A DNA stretch of 64,000 nucleotides from Dendrophyllia cribrosa (GCA_024195265.1 JAJLRJ010000010.1:31939945-32003944); one strand, 5' to 3'. Counted from the stretch's first letter, positions 44,511-56,521 are shown. Made by a program: numbers and translations. Notes: generated by a model not told the origin, from the sequence alone.

Positions 44511-46803
44511 CGAATGATGGGAATTGGGATATGATGGAAATGGAGGTATGATGGGAATGGGGGATATGATGGAAATGGGGGTATGATGGAAATAGGGGTA
44601 TGATGGAAATGGGGATATGATGGAAATGGGGGTATAATGGAAATGGGGATATGATGGGAATGGGGATATGATGGAAATGGGGATATGATGGGAATGGGGA
44701 TATAATGGAAATGGGGATATGATGGAAATGGGGATATGATGGAAATGGGGGTATAATGGGAATGGGGATATGATGGAAATGGGGGGTATGATGGGAATGG
44801 GGATATGATGAAAATGGGGATATGACGGAAATGGAGATATGATAGAAATGGGGGTATGATGGAAATGGGGATATGATGGGAAATGGAGTATGATGGAAAT
44901 GGGGGTATGATGGGAATGGGGGTATGATGGAAATGGGGGGTATGATGGGAATGGGGATATGATGAAAATGGGGATATGATGGAAATGGAGATATGATAGA
45001 AATGGGGGTATGATGGAAATGGGGATATGATGGAAATGGGGATATGATGGAAATGGGGATATGATGGAAATGGGGGTATGATGGAAATGGGGGTATGATG
45101 GAAATGGGGATATGATGGAAATGGGGATATGATAGAAATGGGGATATGATGGGAATGGGGATATGATAGAAATGGGGGTATGATGGAAATGGGGATATGA
45201 TGGAAATGGGGATATGATGGAAATAGGGATATGATAGAAATATATGATGGAAATGGGGATATGATGGAAATGGGGATATGATGGAAATAGGGATATGATA
45301 GAAATATATGATGGAAATGGGGATATGATGGAAATGGGGATATGATGAATATGGGGATATGATGGAAATGGGGATATGATGGAAATGGGGATATGATGGA
45401 AATGGGGATATGATAGAAATGGTGGTATGATGGAAATGGGGGTATGATGGAAATGGGGATACGATGGAAATGGGAATATGATGGAAATAGGGATATGATA
45501 GAAATGGGGATATGATGGAAATGGGGATATGATGGAAATGGGGATATGATGAATATGGGAATATGATGGAAATGGGGATATGATGGAAATGGGGATATGA
45601 CGGAAATGGGGATATGATAGAAATGGGGGTATGATGGAAATGGGGGTATAATGAAAATGGGGATATGATGGAAATGGGGATATGATAGAAATGGGGATAT
45701 GATGGAAATGGGGATATGATGGAAATGGGGATATGATGGAAATGGGGATATGATGGAAATGGGGATATGATAGAAATGGGGGTATGATGGAAATGGGGAT
45801 ATGATAGAAATGGGGGTATGATGGAAATGGGGATATGATGGAAATGGAGATATGATAGAAATGGGGGTATGATGGAAATGGGGATATGATGGGAATGGGG
45901 ATATGATGGAAATGGGGGTATGATGGGAATCGGGATATGATGGAAATGGAGATATGATGGAAATGGGGTTGTGATGGAAATGGGGGTATGATGGAAATGG
46001 GGGTATGATGGAAATGGGGGGTATTATGGAAATGGGGGTATGATGGAAATGGGGATATGATGGAAATGGGGATATGATGGAAATGGGGATATGATGGAAA
46101 TGGGGGATATGAAGGAAATGGGGTTATGATGGAAATGGGGATATAATGGAAATGGAGATATGATAGAAATGGGGGTATGATGGAAATGGGGATATGATAG
46201 AAATGGGGGTATGATGGAAATGGGGATATGATGGAAATGGAGATATGATGGAAATGGGTATAATGGAAATGGGGATATGATGGGAATGGGGGTATGATGG
46301 AAATGGGGGTATGATGGAATTGGGGGTATGATGGAAATGGGGATATGATGGAAATGGGGATATGATGGAAATGGGGGATATGAAGGAAATGGGGTTATGA
46401 TGGAAATGGGGATATGATGGAAATGGGGATATGATGGAAATGGGGATATGATGGAAATGGGGATATGATGGAAATGGGGGATATGAAGGAAATGGGGTTA
46501 TGATGGAAATGGGGATATAATGGAAATGGAGATATGATAGAAATGGGGGTATGATGGAAATGGGGATATGATGGAAATGGGGATATGATAGAAATGGGGG
46601 TATGATGGAAATGGGGATATGATGGAAATGGAGATATGATGGAAATGGGGTATAATGGAAATGGGGATATGATGGAAATGGGGGTATGATGGAAATGGGG
46701 GTATGATGGAAATGGGGGTATGATGGAAATGGGGAAATGATGGAAATGGGGTTATGATGGAAATGGGGTTTGATGAGAATTGGGATATGAAGGGAGTGGT
46801 GAT
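44511..46803. repeat. 17-bp minisatellite, ~2.3 kb
   Basis: Tandem units of ATGATGGAAATGGGGAT with variants (GGGAATG, GGGGGTATG, TAGAAATG), roughly 130 copies. There are a few higher-order blocks, for example GATATGAAGGAAATGGGGTT repeated near 46110, 46380 and 46490. It begins about 550 bp upstream of the recombinase start. A short array of the same unit in reverse complement lies at 59143-59385, beside the plus-strand copies. Confidence 0.95.
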
Positions 46804-47300
46804 ATAATTAGTGATGGTAATCGTATCAATAACAAAATTTTCGATTGTGATTGGCCATCGGCACGCCTATTTCTAACGTAATTGGCATGCGATCACATGG
46901 GTGTCCAATTACAGCTATCCAATTTTGAACTTGTTGTAATTGGCTAGCTGTAATTGGACACCTAAGTTGCGCTCACGTCAATTAGTTGCACCTCCGTGGG
47001 TTCTTTTTTGTTGTTTTCCTTCTACTTTGAAACTGATGAAAAATATACAAGACGTTTTTAGTACAAAAGAGTCGACATCGACTGGTTATTGATGTGATTA
47101 ATTCGTAATTGAACTTTGTGTCGTACAATTCAGGGGTCATCGCGCTCGTAATTTCAAATCATCCTCGTGCTATGTGATTGGCCTATTTGAAATTACTTTC
47201 CCGATTACTCCTTGAATTGTACTCCACTCAGTCCATGAATTACTATTACAAATTGGGTTACAGTGGGAATGGTGATATAATGGGAATGGGGCCACGATGG
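46804..47300. repeat. Two inverted repeats, no gene
   Basis: GGTGTCCAATTACAGCTA near 46910 pairs with TAGCTGTAATTGGACACC near 46948. GTACAATTCAGGGGTCAT near 47123 pairs partly with the sequence ending near 47221. Non-coding. Confidence 0.5.
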
Positions 47301-47539
47301 GAAAGGTGACATTGGAGCACGGCTTTCGGGGAAGATAAAATATCTAGGGTGTAAATTTGAGGGGGGGGGCATAATTTTATACTGAAAGAACAAACCCGGG
47401 GTTGCCTGTATTACTGCACTGCATATAAAAGAAAAAAGAAAAAAATAGTACCAGATGAAAAACAGATAAGTCTGCAAGATGTTTAGTTTGATCGCGTTCG
47501 AAGAACGCAATCCTAATTTCGTGTTGGTTGTCCTGTGGT

Positions 47540-50369
47540 TTATGTGCAGTAAAATTTACGATTTTTTGGTAGACAGTCTTCCAAATGGCCACCCCTATTG
47601 GGTTTTCTTTTCAGGGACTCATTTCCGCCGGAAATTCCTTCAAACGCGTCTCCATTATCTGTGATAACTGCCAGTTTTATTTTTTAAATTACCAAGGGGA
47701 AAATGTTTTATACTTTTGTCTAATTGATTCCAATGTTAATGATGTCTTTAGTCTTATAAAAAGTTTTTACAAAGGAAAAAGTTACCTGATTTTCTGGGCA
47801 TGGTCTTTTTGCTGAAGATGGCATGATGTTGGAGTTCATGTTTAACAAGTTTCTGGCATTGGTGTAAATTAAGGAAGGACAGTAAGCATAAGCTATGTTT
47901 GAGCTAAAATGTTGTATAAACACTACAAGCAAAGATTTTTTGAAATAATTACCTTTCTCATGATTAACTGGTAAAACATCTTGAAGGACTACTGCTTTAA
48001 TATCTAGCATATCTTATATAGCTTATCTATCTGCTTATTTCAAATATTATATTATAAAGCTCGATTTGTGTCAAGTTTGTAAATGGCTCGCTTAATTATT
48101 AAGCGAGCCATTTACAAACTTGACACAAATCGAGCTTTAAATTTATAAGACGTTAGAAAAGGATAATGGGGAAGAATACATTGCTAAATCTGGACAAGTG
48201 AACGTGCTGGTAATGAGACCAACAACAATGATACCAAAAAAAGGAGACAAGAGCTTTAAATGAGCAAGCTATAATTTTGGAGTGGATGCAGGATTGCAGA
48301 CAATTAATTCAGTTTGTTTTTAGAATGAAGCATGATACAATGGGATGTATTGTTATTCAATGAGATAGAAATATGATTTCCATCTCATTAAACTAGTTTT
48401 CTGCAAATATTATCCCGCACTTTAGTGTAATTTTGGAGAGATGCATGAAGGAAATAGTAGATGGGAGACTGGAACTGCTTTCTTCTGAAATAAAAGTGTT
48501 GAGAACCAGAAATAGAGGAAATCCTATCAGCAAAACCCAAGAGAAAAAAATGGAAAAGAGGAAATCTAGTGTACAGTGGGAAAAAAATAAAAAGTTAAGC
48601 TTATACGAGACTGTTAAAAAGAAAGGGAGGAGATAATTCATGAGGAAACTAAGCATAGGGATCTTAGGACCCGATTATATGGGCCGGGCTGGCCCGCTTA
48701 GCCGAGCTGGCCCAGTTTGCCAAGATCTCAGCACGCCTGTTAAACGCAACAAAAATCAACTTTGCGATTATGACAACCGGGCCAGCCCGGTTTAGCCGGG
48801 ATTCCGGTATCGCGATGCCGGGATCCCGGCTAACCGGGCTGAAAATTTTCCATGTAATCGCGTTTACCGGGGCAGCCCGGCTTACCGGAACAGCACAAAA
48901 ATTTGCCTCTGAGCAAACCTGCTCGTCTGTAAATGGCCCTTTTTCTCTTTAAACGATTAAGAGTTGCACAAGAGTGCGTATTAAAGCACAAAGTAAATGA
49001 ACTAAAATGCAGAAAAAATCCTTAATTGAAACATTCTACACTTTGCGCCATTTTCAAAACAACAACTTTATGCATGGTTCAATTCCTACAGTTACCATCC
49101 CCCCCCCCCCCCCCCGGGCAACCCCCGGGACAAAGTCGGCCCTTGTGGCCCAGGGGTGGGGAATTTTGCAAGTAGTCTTGTCCCGGGGGTAGGGTGGGGA
49201 TAATCTAGGTGCGCAAGAAATTATGGGGCGAAAATTTCGTCGAAGCACATGGCGGACGACATGACTCAACAAGCGGACTTCTTTGCTGGGAAATCCCTAC
49301 AATTTGTTAGTAACTGGCTAGAAAACAATTTGGCAATTTGTATTTGAAGGAATGTTGCCTGTCAGTGGATGATGTGAAGTGTTGGGAAGAACACATCCTC
49401 AGTACACAAAACAACCGCAAGAGAGGAGCGATGAAATCCAAAGAAACGCGAGTAAGGAAGAAAAACAATGGGAGAGATGATTCCTGATCTTTGTAACCAT
49501 ACGAGTCTAGTCCAGTTCATGTCTATTTTGTAAACTGTTCGGTGGTTTTATATAATAAATATTTCTGTCTTCTTGAGAAACGGTGCAGCTTGCTGTTGAG
49601 TGTCCCCGGGGTGGGGAATTACCTCTTTCTTTGTGCCCGGGGTTGGGGAATAGGATGCCAAGTGAAGAAAAAATGGCAAATCCCCGGGGGTGTGCCCGGG
49701 GGTGGGGGGGATGGTAACTGTAGGAATTGAACCATGCATTAGGCCAAAACCGTTGATGCTAAATTTAGTTGTCGCCCGGGCTGGCTCGCTTCATGTAATA
49801 CCGGGCTGAAAGTCATCTCGGCAAAATGGGCCATCTCGGCTAACCGGGCCAGTCCGGCTTATATAATCGGGCCCTTAGGAAAGCTAGCCATCCCTGTATA
49901 AATAGCAATTATTATTAAAAGCATCACGTTTTCATAGAAGCACATGGTTTTGAACGCGTTTTGTTGGCAATTCTTTTGTGACAAGGCATAAGCTTGCGAC
50001 CAAAGGTGGCAAGGAGTTAAAAGAATAAAAGCAAGAAATAAAGGAGAAATATAAAATTCTAACATTTTTCATCATTAAGCTTAAATGTATTTCATTGACT
50101 TCATTTACCTTGTTATCTTTTGCCGCGAGTAAACCTTCTGAAAATTCTCCCCGTCTGGTAAGAAGCAAATGTGGTGTAAATAAAAAAACATTCCCGAAAT
50201 AAAGGGAGGAAAAGTGTGATGTTTTCAAAGTAATGTTTCACCTTGTTTGTTGAGCAACGGATGAGGGCAAAGACGAAGAACTTTTTGACCGAAGACAAAA
50301 GTTTTCACGTCCGTTTTCACAAGAACGATGCAAAGCGTCGTGTGAACCGGTTGTTTTCCGCCTTTTCAT
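47540..50369 (-). CDS. Candidate five-exon gene, unknown function
   Basis: Minus-strand exons with matching phases: 50242-50369 (MKRRKTTGSHDALHRSCENG ... SSLPSSVAQQT), 50109-50154 (GEFSEGLLAAKDNK), 49928-49972 (NCQQNAFKTMCFYEN), 47786-47852 (KLVKHELQHHAIFSKKTMPR), 47540-47658 (NGDAFEGISGGNESLKRK ... PKNRKFYCT and stop). The product is about 135 residues, polar and basic, with no domain I recognise; it is probably disordered or nuclear. The third exon is the weakest. An alternative small exon lies near 47954-47992. The long intron before exon 4 contains the transposon at 48667-49874. The gene points away from LAMTOR4, with the tRNA between them. Confidence 0.4.
48056..48138. repeat. Perfect 83-bp palindrome
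   Basis: Two perfectly complementary 41-bp arms (starting AAAGCTCGATTTGTGTCAAG) around a single central T. It would extrude as a cruciform or form a hairpin RNA. No terminal features identify an element. Confidence 0.9.
48667..49874. mobile_element. TTA-flanked 1.2-kb DNA element
   Basis: GG(A/G)CCCGATTATAT(G/A)(G/A)GCC ends are inverted over about 50 bp. TTA lies on both sides (48664-48666, 49875-49877). Repeated GGGCC(A/G)GCCCGG words occur inside each end. It contains a nested element (49070-49739). No transposase frame. Confidence 0.7.
49070..49739. mobile_element. Nested element with C/G-tract inverted ends
   Basis: ATGCATGGTTCAATTCCTAC at the left is exactly inverted at the right. Next to these are runs of C and G and CCCGGG blocks. 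The interior has short frames (MADDMTQQADFFAGKSLQFV near 49250, WEEHILSTQNNRKRGAMKSK near 49390) which may be remnants of element coding sequence. I do not recognise them. Confidence 0.7.
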
Positions 50370-50452
50370 GATGGTAGCCGCTACATCCCTTGAACGGCGG
50401 CCGCGCCGGAAATGGCGGGAAAATGGAAAACTTCTGGCAACGCACGGGCGAT

Positions 50453-50509
50453 GGGACTCGAACCCGCAATCCGTTCCTCCGTTCTTCTGCGATTGTGGGT
50501 TCGAGTCCC
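50453..50509. repeat. Inverted pair of tRNA T-arm sequences
   Basis: GGGACTCGAACCCGCAATC (B box on the minus strand) is followed 19 bp later by GATTGTGGGTTCGAGTCCC (B box on the plus strand). The first matches exactly the T arm of the tRNA-Arg at 51151-51252. No acceptor stem or A box accompanies either. Confidence 0.8.
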
Positions 50510-50519
50510 CATATTTATA

Positions 50520-51150
50520 TTTGACATTATTGCCTCCTCTAGTTCAATAAATTGGCCCGGAAAGCTATTTTATGTGCAGGCTATTTACCAACAGATATTC
50601 AATTTTCGTTCGTTTTGAAAGCTGTTAAAGTTGACGAGAAACGTTGCACTGGTTTTCGGGCCAAATTTCGGGCCCGAAAAGTCTTCTGGAGTTTTGAGAA
50701 ACGCACGCCTGGATCAACGCCTGGATTCAAATTAAAGTCGTGTTAGAAATCTAGAAAATAAAACTAACAAGCCCGCCGAAGCGCGAAAACAAGTGTATGT
50801 ACTGGAGAAAGACGTTTTTTAAACCCCCGATTCAATGTTGACTGGGGAGTTTTATTTTCTGCCTGAGAAAATTAAATTTGATTGGGTTATTTTATTTTAA
50901 AATGTCGCAAATCTCACCCTTTTTTACCCTCAGAAAAACTCAGAAAATAAGACGTTTAAAAAAACAACACAATTCACGAGATCGAGAAGACTCTCGAACC
51001 CAAGGTACATGTACGTACTCTTTCTCTTCCTGTTTTTTTATTCATTCTTTTCCGGACGAATACTTAGACTTTCACCTTAAGTTTTTAGTACGTTGATTCT
51101 AGAAGGGAAGAAGAATAAAATATTTGAGACGAAAAAAGAAAAAGAAAAAA
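50520..51150. other. No recognised gene
   Basis: Non-coding DNA 3' of the tRNA on the minus strand. The small ORFs lack support. Confidence 0.35.
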
Positions 51151-51252
51151 CACCTCCGACGGGACTCGAACCCGCAATCTTCGGCTGTCCAGGACGTGCT
51201 CACCAGGCACTCCGATAGGAGGCCGACGCCTTATCCATTAGGCCACGGAGGC
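51151..51252 (-). tRNA. trnR-CCU: tRNA-Arg(CCT) with 29-nt intron
   Basis: The minus strand gives acceptor GCCTCCG/CGGAGGT (one G-U pair), a D arm in GGCCTAATGGATAAGGC, anticodon stem TCGGC/GCCGA, loop CTCCTA(A) with anticodon CCT, and T arm GCGGGTTCGAGTCCCGT. A 29-nt intron follows position 37, the canonical place, so 73 + 29 gives the observed 102 nt. A T6 run just past the 3' end is a Pol III terminator. It lies 119 bp upstream of the LAMTOR4 start, transcribed away from it. Confidence 0.92.
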
Positions 51253-51371
51253 GAGCTGACTATTTCGGCGAAAAAAGAGCTTTAGATCTGTTTTCGCAAC
51301 AACAATAGGCAACAAAAGGCGCGGTCACCAAGCTTTCCGAATCTCGTGATTTTTGTAAGGAAGAAAGCAGA

Positions 51372-52985
51372 ATGGTGAGTATGAACATCTACAAATTTAA
51401 AAAAATTTAAAAAAACAGATTAACAAATGCATTCCAATGGGATATTTTCCCTGTAGCAAGGTTAAAAAAGCAAACTTTATGTTTATTGCAATGGAGATCG
51501 TGTAAAAGAATTGAATAGAACAGTGATGTTCCTTTCAGGTTCTTTCAGATCGATATAAACTTCTGATTGATCGAACCTTGAAACCGCCGATCTGTTATGA
51601 AATCTTCTACAGAAAAAACAACTGTTCATGTATTTAAGATTTTTGCACTGTGTGCTTGTCACCATCTATTTCATTTCTGTAACGTCGTTTATAAGCTTTC
51701 TTGCAGTTTTGCCGAATGAAAATGTGAAAGGTCCAAACATTCTTCAAGTAATGTGACAGCACACTTTGTCTTTTCTTTCTTCTTGTCCAGACTGCTCCTC
51801 TGCCTCACGGTCTAGACAAGATACCAGATGTACAGGGATACCTTGTGATTAATTCTGATGGAGCAGTGCTTGCTGTAAGTGTTTAGCTGAGAGATCAGAT
51901 GACTTTCCATGGCTCCACTACATTTATTAGTGAATCAGCATTTGAAAGACGCGTGGAAATGGTCAAAAAAGATGTGCCTCTGCAAATTTGCTAAGCCTCA
52001 GAATCTCTCTATATATTTATGATAGTCTTGTAATCTTGGTGTTTTAAGTATCAGTGGCCGTCTGAGATGGTTACCCTGTGATGTAGGCCGGGGCATTCTT
52101 TGGGATTTGCACTTTTTTGTAGCTAGATAAGTTTTACATGAAATAAATAAATAATAATATGCATTTGTATAGCGCAAATTCTATATACATATTCAAATGC
52201 ACTTCACAATCAATCAGACCCACCCCACCCATGAACAAGTAACACTGAGGGTGGTCACAGCCAGGGTTTGTTACGTCCTCAGTGGTTCTTTTACGTCCCC
52301 ATGGGAGACGGGACCGCCATTTCTACGTGGTCATCCGAGCCACGTGAAGGTCTAACCATTTGCCGATGCCATAGCAAAGGCAGCACCTTCGTCCTTAGTG
52401 ATCTCCTCAGAGTCCTGGTCTGATTTTGTTTTTATATCCTTTGTTGCAGTCATCTGGTGACCTTGAAAATGATGAGAACATAGCAGGAACTATCACCAAG
52501 ATGCTTCAAACAGCAGCCAAGATTCCAATATCAGGGGACAGAACACAGACTTTCAAAAGAATGTCTGGTAAGTCTAGTTTACATAGAATAGCTGGCTTCA
52601 TACTGCAAGTTCAGACCTATAATTACACTTAGGTAGCTTACCATTTGTCAGAACTAGCTGGCCGGACTGCTCAGTTTGTAAATATTATAACATTATTTGT
52701 CAGACCTGGTCGGCCAGACTGGTCAATTCGAATATGGTATGCACTCTTTTGATGGACTTGTAGAAACAGGTCTTCAAAAATCTGTATTCTAGTTACTGAC
52801 CAGTCTGGCCAGCCAGTTGTTACAAATGGTAAGTGCCCCTAGTAATGTTACAAACAACAAAGTAAAAGAAAAACATTCACTGATCTTCCAGCAAAGTGAA
52901 GTAAATATGTAGTATACAGTAAACTACTGCTTATAAGCCCCGGCCTTATGCAACTTCATAAGGGGTTTTAGATGGCTTTATAAAT

Positions 52986-53027
<42 letters not shown>

Positions 53028-53598
53028 CTTATATCCAAGGGGGCTTATAACTGGAATAAAACAAACCTTTTGAAACAAGCTACAGTAGTGTTGATCGAAA
53101 TACGTTTTTTCATTTACTGGTTTCTAATTAAGTTTAAAGACGTCATAATAAATCATATTAATTTCAATATTTGGAAACAAAATCAAAACTAACAACATGA
53201 ACGTAACTGTAACGCAACAAAGTGGAAGCTCAGGCTTTTCCTTGAAATTATATGTATATAAAGATAGATAATAAAAAGGTAGTAATAAACTTGTTGTTCC
53301 GCAATTTTTTTTTCCTAATTTTCTGTTTGAAGCAGTACAGAGTTCTGTGAGTGCTTAATATCAATAAAACAAGGAAAACAAGAGGGGGGCTTATATCTGG
53401 GGGAGGGGGCTTATAATCGGAAGTCCCTGGTTTGGTCAGACAAGTTGTAATGTTATTGGCTGTCAAATTTCAAAAGAATGTTAATTCAACATGTATTTCT
53501 ACTTTGCAGTGTATTTTGAGGACTTCACCCTGATGGCAACAGTGTCCAATCAAAAAATATTTGTGGTTAAAAGACCCTCGAAACAGGACAGTGAATAA
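51372..53598 (+). CDS. LAMTOR4: Ragulator complex protein LAMTOR4
   Basis: Four coding exons give a 97-residue protein: 51372-51374 (only the ATG), 51791-51874, 52450-52567, 53510-53598, with GT-AG introns and phases 0, 0, 1. Recognisable LAMTOR4 blocks are GLDKIPDVQGYLV, GAVLASSGDLENDE, FKRMSVYFEDFTLMATVS and IFVVKRP. Length matches the roughly 99-residue animal protein. It is a roadblock-fold subunit that pairs with LAMTOR5 in the pentameric Ragulator, which anchors Rag GTPases on the lysosome for mTORC1 amino-acid sensing. An AATAAA at 53995-54000 is the likely poly(A) signal. Introns 2 and 3 hold repeats, including a run of about 40 G. Confidence 0.96.
52145..52430. repeat. Dispersed repeat in LAMTOR4 intron 2
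   Basis: Starts with AAATAA repeats and TAATATGCATTTGTATAGCG, and contains GACCGCCATTTCTACGTGG, CACGTGAAGGTCTAACC and GGCAGCACCTTCG. It reads like a LINE or SINE-type 3' region. No ORF. Confidence 0.45.
52920..53430. repeat. GGGGGCTTATA repeat with ~40-bp poly-G
   Basis: CTTATAAGCCCC at about 52930 is inverted relative to GGGGGCTTATA(T/A) words at about 53020, 53040, 53385 and 53405. A G homopolymer of about 40 lies at 52987-53027. Lies in LAMTOR4 intron 3. Confidence 0.6.
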
Positions 53599-53599
53599 A

Positions 53600-54991
53600 C
53601 AAGCATACAAAGTGCTTAATGATGTTATGACATATCAAGCTAATTTAGTCACTATTTGACAAAAAGAAAAGAAAATGAAAATATTTAGTGGTGGAGAAGA
53701 TGCAAATTGCAAGCTCCATCGATTTCAATTTGATCAAGAGACTTATGCATTCGAATAATCAGCCAAGGAGCATCACATATTAACAGCCATGTCCCACTTT
53801 GCAGGGGATACTGTACCTCTTTTCCCATGCTCCCAATCCAATTCCCCTTGCTAGCCACTCAAATGCAAGACTGCCAGCAGGTTTCTAAGTAACAGGTTAT
53901 GGTGCTTTGCATTCATGTACATCATCGCATAAAGGATCAAATTGATTATTTATAACAATGTTATTTTCTGTAAAAGTATTTTGTACCAAATGGAAATAAA
54001 AAATAGTTTAATTACTTGTGTGCAGAGTGGCATAAGTTAAGGTTTGCCCTTAAGGTTTCTCTTGTGTCACAATTATGCACTTCCAGTTTCTTGACTTCCG
54101 GCTACTCTCACTTTCAGTTCTAAACAATGTTAGCAAAACAGCATTACTGAAGTGTCACAACACCGTCTCCTACAACCCTTGTTACATTGCTAATGTTCAC
54201 GTCAGGTATATATAACACACAAGAATCACTGAGTTCCTTGTGGTACAGCCTTCATTTAAAAATCATTCATTAGTAACATTACATTTACATATTATTAGGT
54301 CGGTAAAATCGTCAAGATATCACACCAACCGTAAAAATAAAACAACAAATAAATAAAACATGGTTTGCAGGAACAATGACTGAATGAAAGGAGTAACTCT
54401 TCTCCATGTCAGACATCTTATCTTGTTTAAAATATACCATAAAACATTCTTATGCATGGACACGAGTATAAGCTACTTGGAGCCTCTTGTTCTTTGGTAA
54501 CAAGTGCTTTTCCATTTGACTGATCAAATATAACCACTACTGTAAACGTTTGTAAAACGTTGTATTGAAGAGTACCCTATATTTTTGAGTATCCGGTCTA
54601 GTATTGCCATCCTCAAGACTGAAATTAAAAAGGCAGAATATTAACTAAGTTCCGTCTCCAGCCAAGTCTCAGAGGGCCCGTGATTCTCCGGGGGCGGGGG
54701 AGAATTATGGGTGCATTGAGACACCCACGGCTGGAGACTGAGCCCAGATATTAACAGAAGAAAGCAAATTTCACCAACAAGACATTTCCTTTTTGCGAGT
54801 CCATTCATTTGCTTGCACAAACAATAGAAAACTACTTTTTTTTGGAAACTGGTGAAAAGCCATTTTGTTTTTCTTCAAATGTTATTGTGAGCTATGCTAA
54901 GGTCTTGTTCAGAAATGACTCATTCCTCCTTCAACACTTTAATTTTATTTCAGAGTAATAAACTATTATAAAATATTGTAATAAGCAGAAT
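53600..54991. other. LAMTOR4 3' region and intergenic DNA
   Basis: The presumed 3' UTR runs to about 54020. Near 54650-54745 TCTCCAGCC and GGCTGGAGA form an inverted pair around a G-rich stretch. No gene. Confidence 0.45.
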
Positions 54992-55276
54992 AGAGCAGTT
55001 TTCAATTGAGTGTCGTAAAACCAAAACCAAAGTAATTACTCTGGCCAATCACAACAGACGCAGACAATCCAATGAACCAATCAGAACTCGAAGCAAATAC
55101 ATGTAGCCGGCGCAAAGCACTGGAAAATGTGTGCGAGTAAATCACGATTGGTTTTGGTTTTACTTCTGGTTGGTTGAGAAAGTGGCGTGAGATTTTTTTA
55201 GCCAATCACAAAGCGTAGCAATGCAAAACCAAAGCAATTGCGAGATTACTTTTGACACTCAATTGAAAACCGCTCT
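54992..55276. mobile_element. Complete TA-flanked MITE
   Basis: GAGCAGTTTTCAATTGAGTG at the left and its complement at the right (ending GCTC), each next to TA. Internal CCAATCACAA/TTGGTTGAG blocks are mirrored. Partial copies lie at 25640-25850 and 36182-36406. Tc1/mariner-type TA target. Confidence 0.85.
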
Positions 55277-56228
55277 AACAATAAAGTAATAATATGTACA
55301 AAATTAATAATAAAGGGGTTAGTTTCTAAACAAACTGTTGTGCTACGTTACATTGTAATGGGGGAGTAAAAAAAAAATTTGGTTTATTAACTGAGATGCT
55401 TTTAGGAAATTGACCACAATAAAGAGATTCAAAATACTAGTGAAATGGTGAAGGCCTGGCCCTCGAAACATTAGCTTTTGAATCTCTTTACAGTGGCCAA
55501 TTTACCCTAGTTATCAACAACGTTTACTAACCGAGTATAAAAGAATACTCTATAAAGGTGATATAAAACCTTTTTTTATACCTCAGTTTTTATTTTCCAG
55601 TCAAGAGTACATTTTATTACAACAAATATATTAAATACTATTTTTGAAAATTTACACTCAAATTTCATTACCAGTATATTATATCATAATATTAATACCA
55701 ATAGTACGAGATTGCAATGAGCCAAATGCTGTAATTCAGATCATTAATATTGTACACCACGCCACTCCCTTTTCCTACTCAAATTTCATTACCAGTATAT
55801 TATATCATAATATTAATGCCTAATAATTATCATTGTTCACTTAAATTATTATTAAATATCTGTCAATTATATGTTAAAGAAGGAGTGATACATCTAAGTG
55901 CGTGGAGATAAGAAATTTCTCTTTGAGTGTCTAACTTCAATGATATTATTGAGTAAGCGTAATGAAATATCGAGTTATTAAAAAGATGAAGACAAGAAAT
56001 AAAAATTTAATATCTTTACGAGCCATGTACTATTCTGTGTATTATATAAATGACACTAACTACACTGTACATGTAAAAATGTAAGTGATTTTTTTTCTGA
56101 ATAATTATTTCCAACTACTTTCTAAAGATTGTGCTGTGACTCATACAAATGTTTTCTGAAGAATGCTACGGTTTACTTGCTAAAGATAACCAACTGAAGT
56201 CAAGATGGTTTGAATGTATATCAACAAT
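55277..56228. other. No recognised gene
   Basis: Very AT-rich. The word ATTTCATTACCAGTATATTATATCATAATATTAAT is present twice (near 55663 and 55783). A short inverted pair GAGATTCAAAA/TTTTGAATCTC is at 55425-55490. Confidence 0.4.
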
Positions 56229-56521
56229 GGCCCACTTCGAAAAATACCATAATACTCTTTAAAGTGCAGGTTTGGGTGGTGCTTGATGTAAGCCGGATTT
56301 TTTCAATATCTTTTGTTTTCAGCACGAACTATGCTATGCTTCAACTTCTTGGCAATTTGCATACAGTGAACATTTTTATCTGAACACACAATGCTACGTC
56401 CTAGCATTCCTACATGAACTCTGAATTGCATTGTGCCACTCTAACAAAAGAGACTCGAATAATTACACCCCGGTGAGGCTGAGCCTGCACATAAAAGATT
56501 ATGGTATTTTTCGAAGTGGCC
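56229..56521. mobile_element. MITE with CACTTCGAAAAATACC ends
   Basis: CACTTCGAAAAATACCATAA at the left pairs with ATGGTATTTTTCGAAGTG at the right, about 27 bp. About 290 bp, no ORF. Confidence 0.75.

Noticed and set aside
44511..46803. CRISPR-like array
   Set aside because: Units are directly abutting 17-mers with no spacers, in an animal-type genome. It is a minisatellite.
50440..50510. A second tRNA gene
   Set aside because: Only T-arm sequences are present, facing each other. No A box or acceptor stem.
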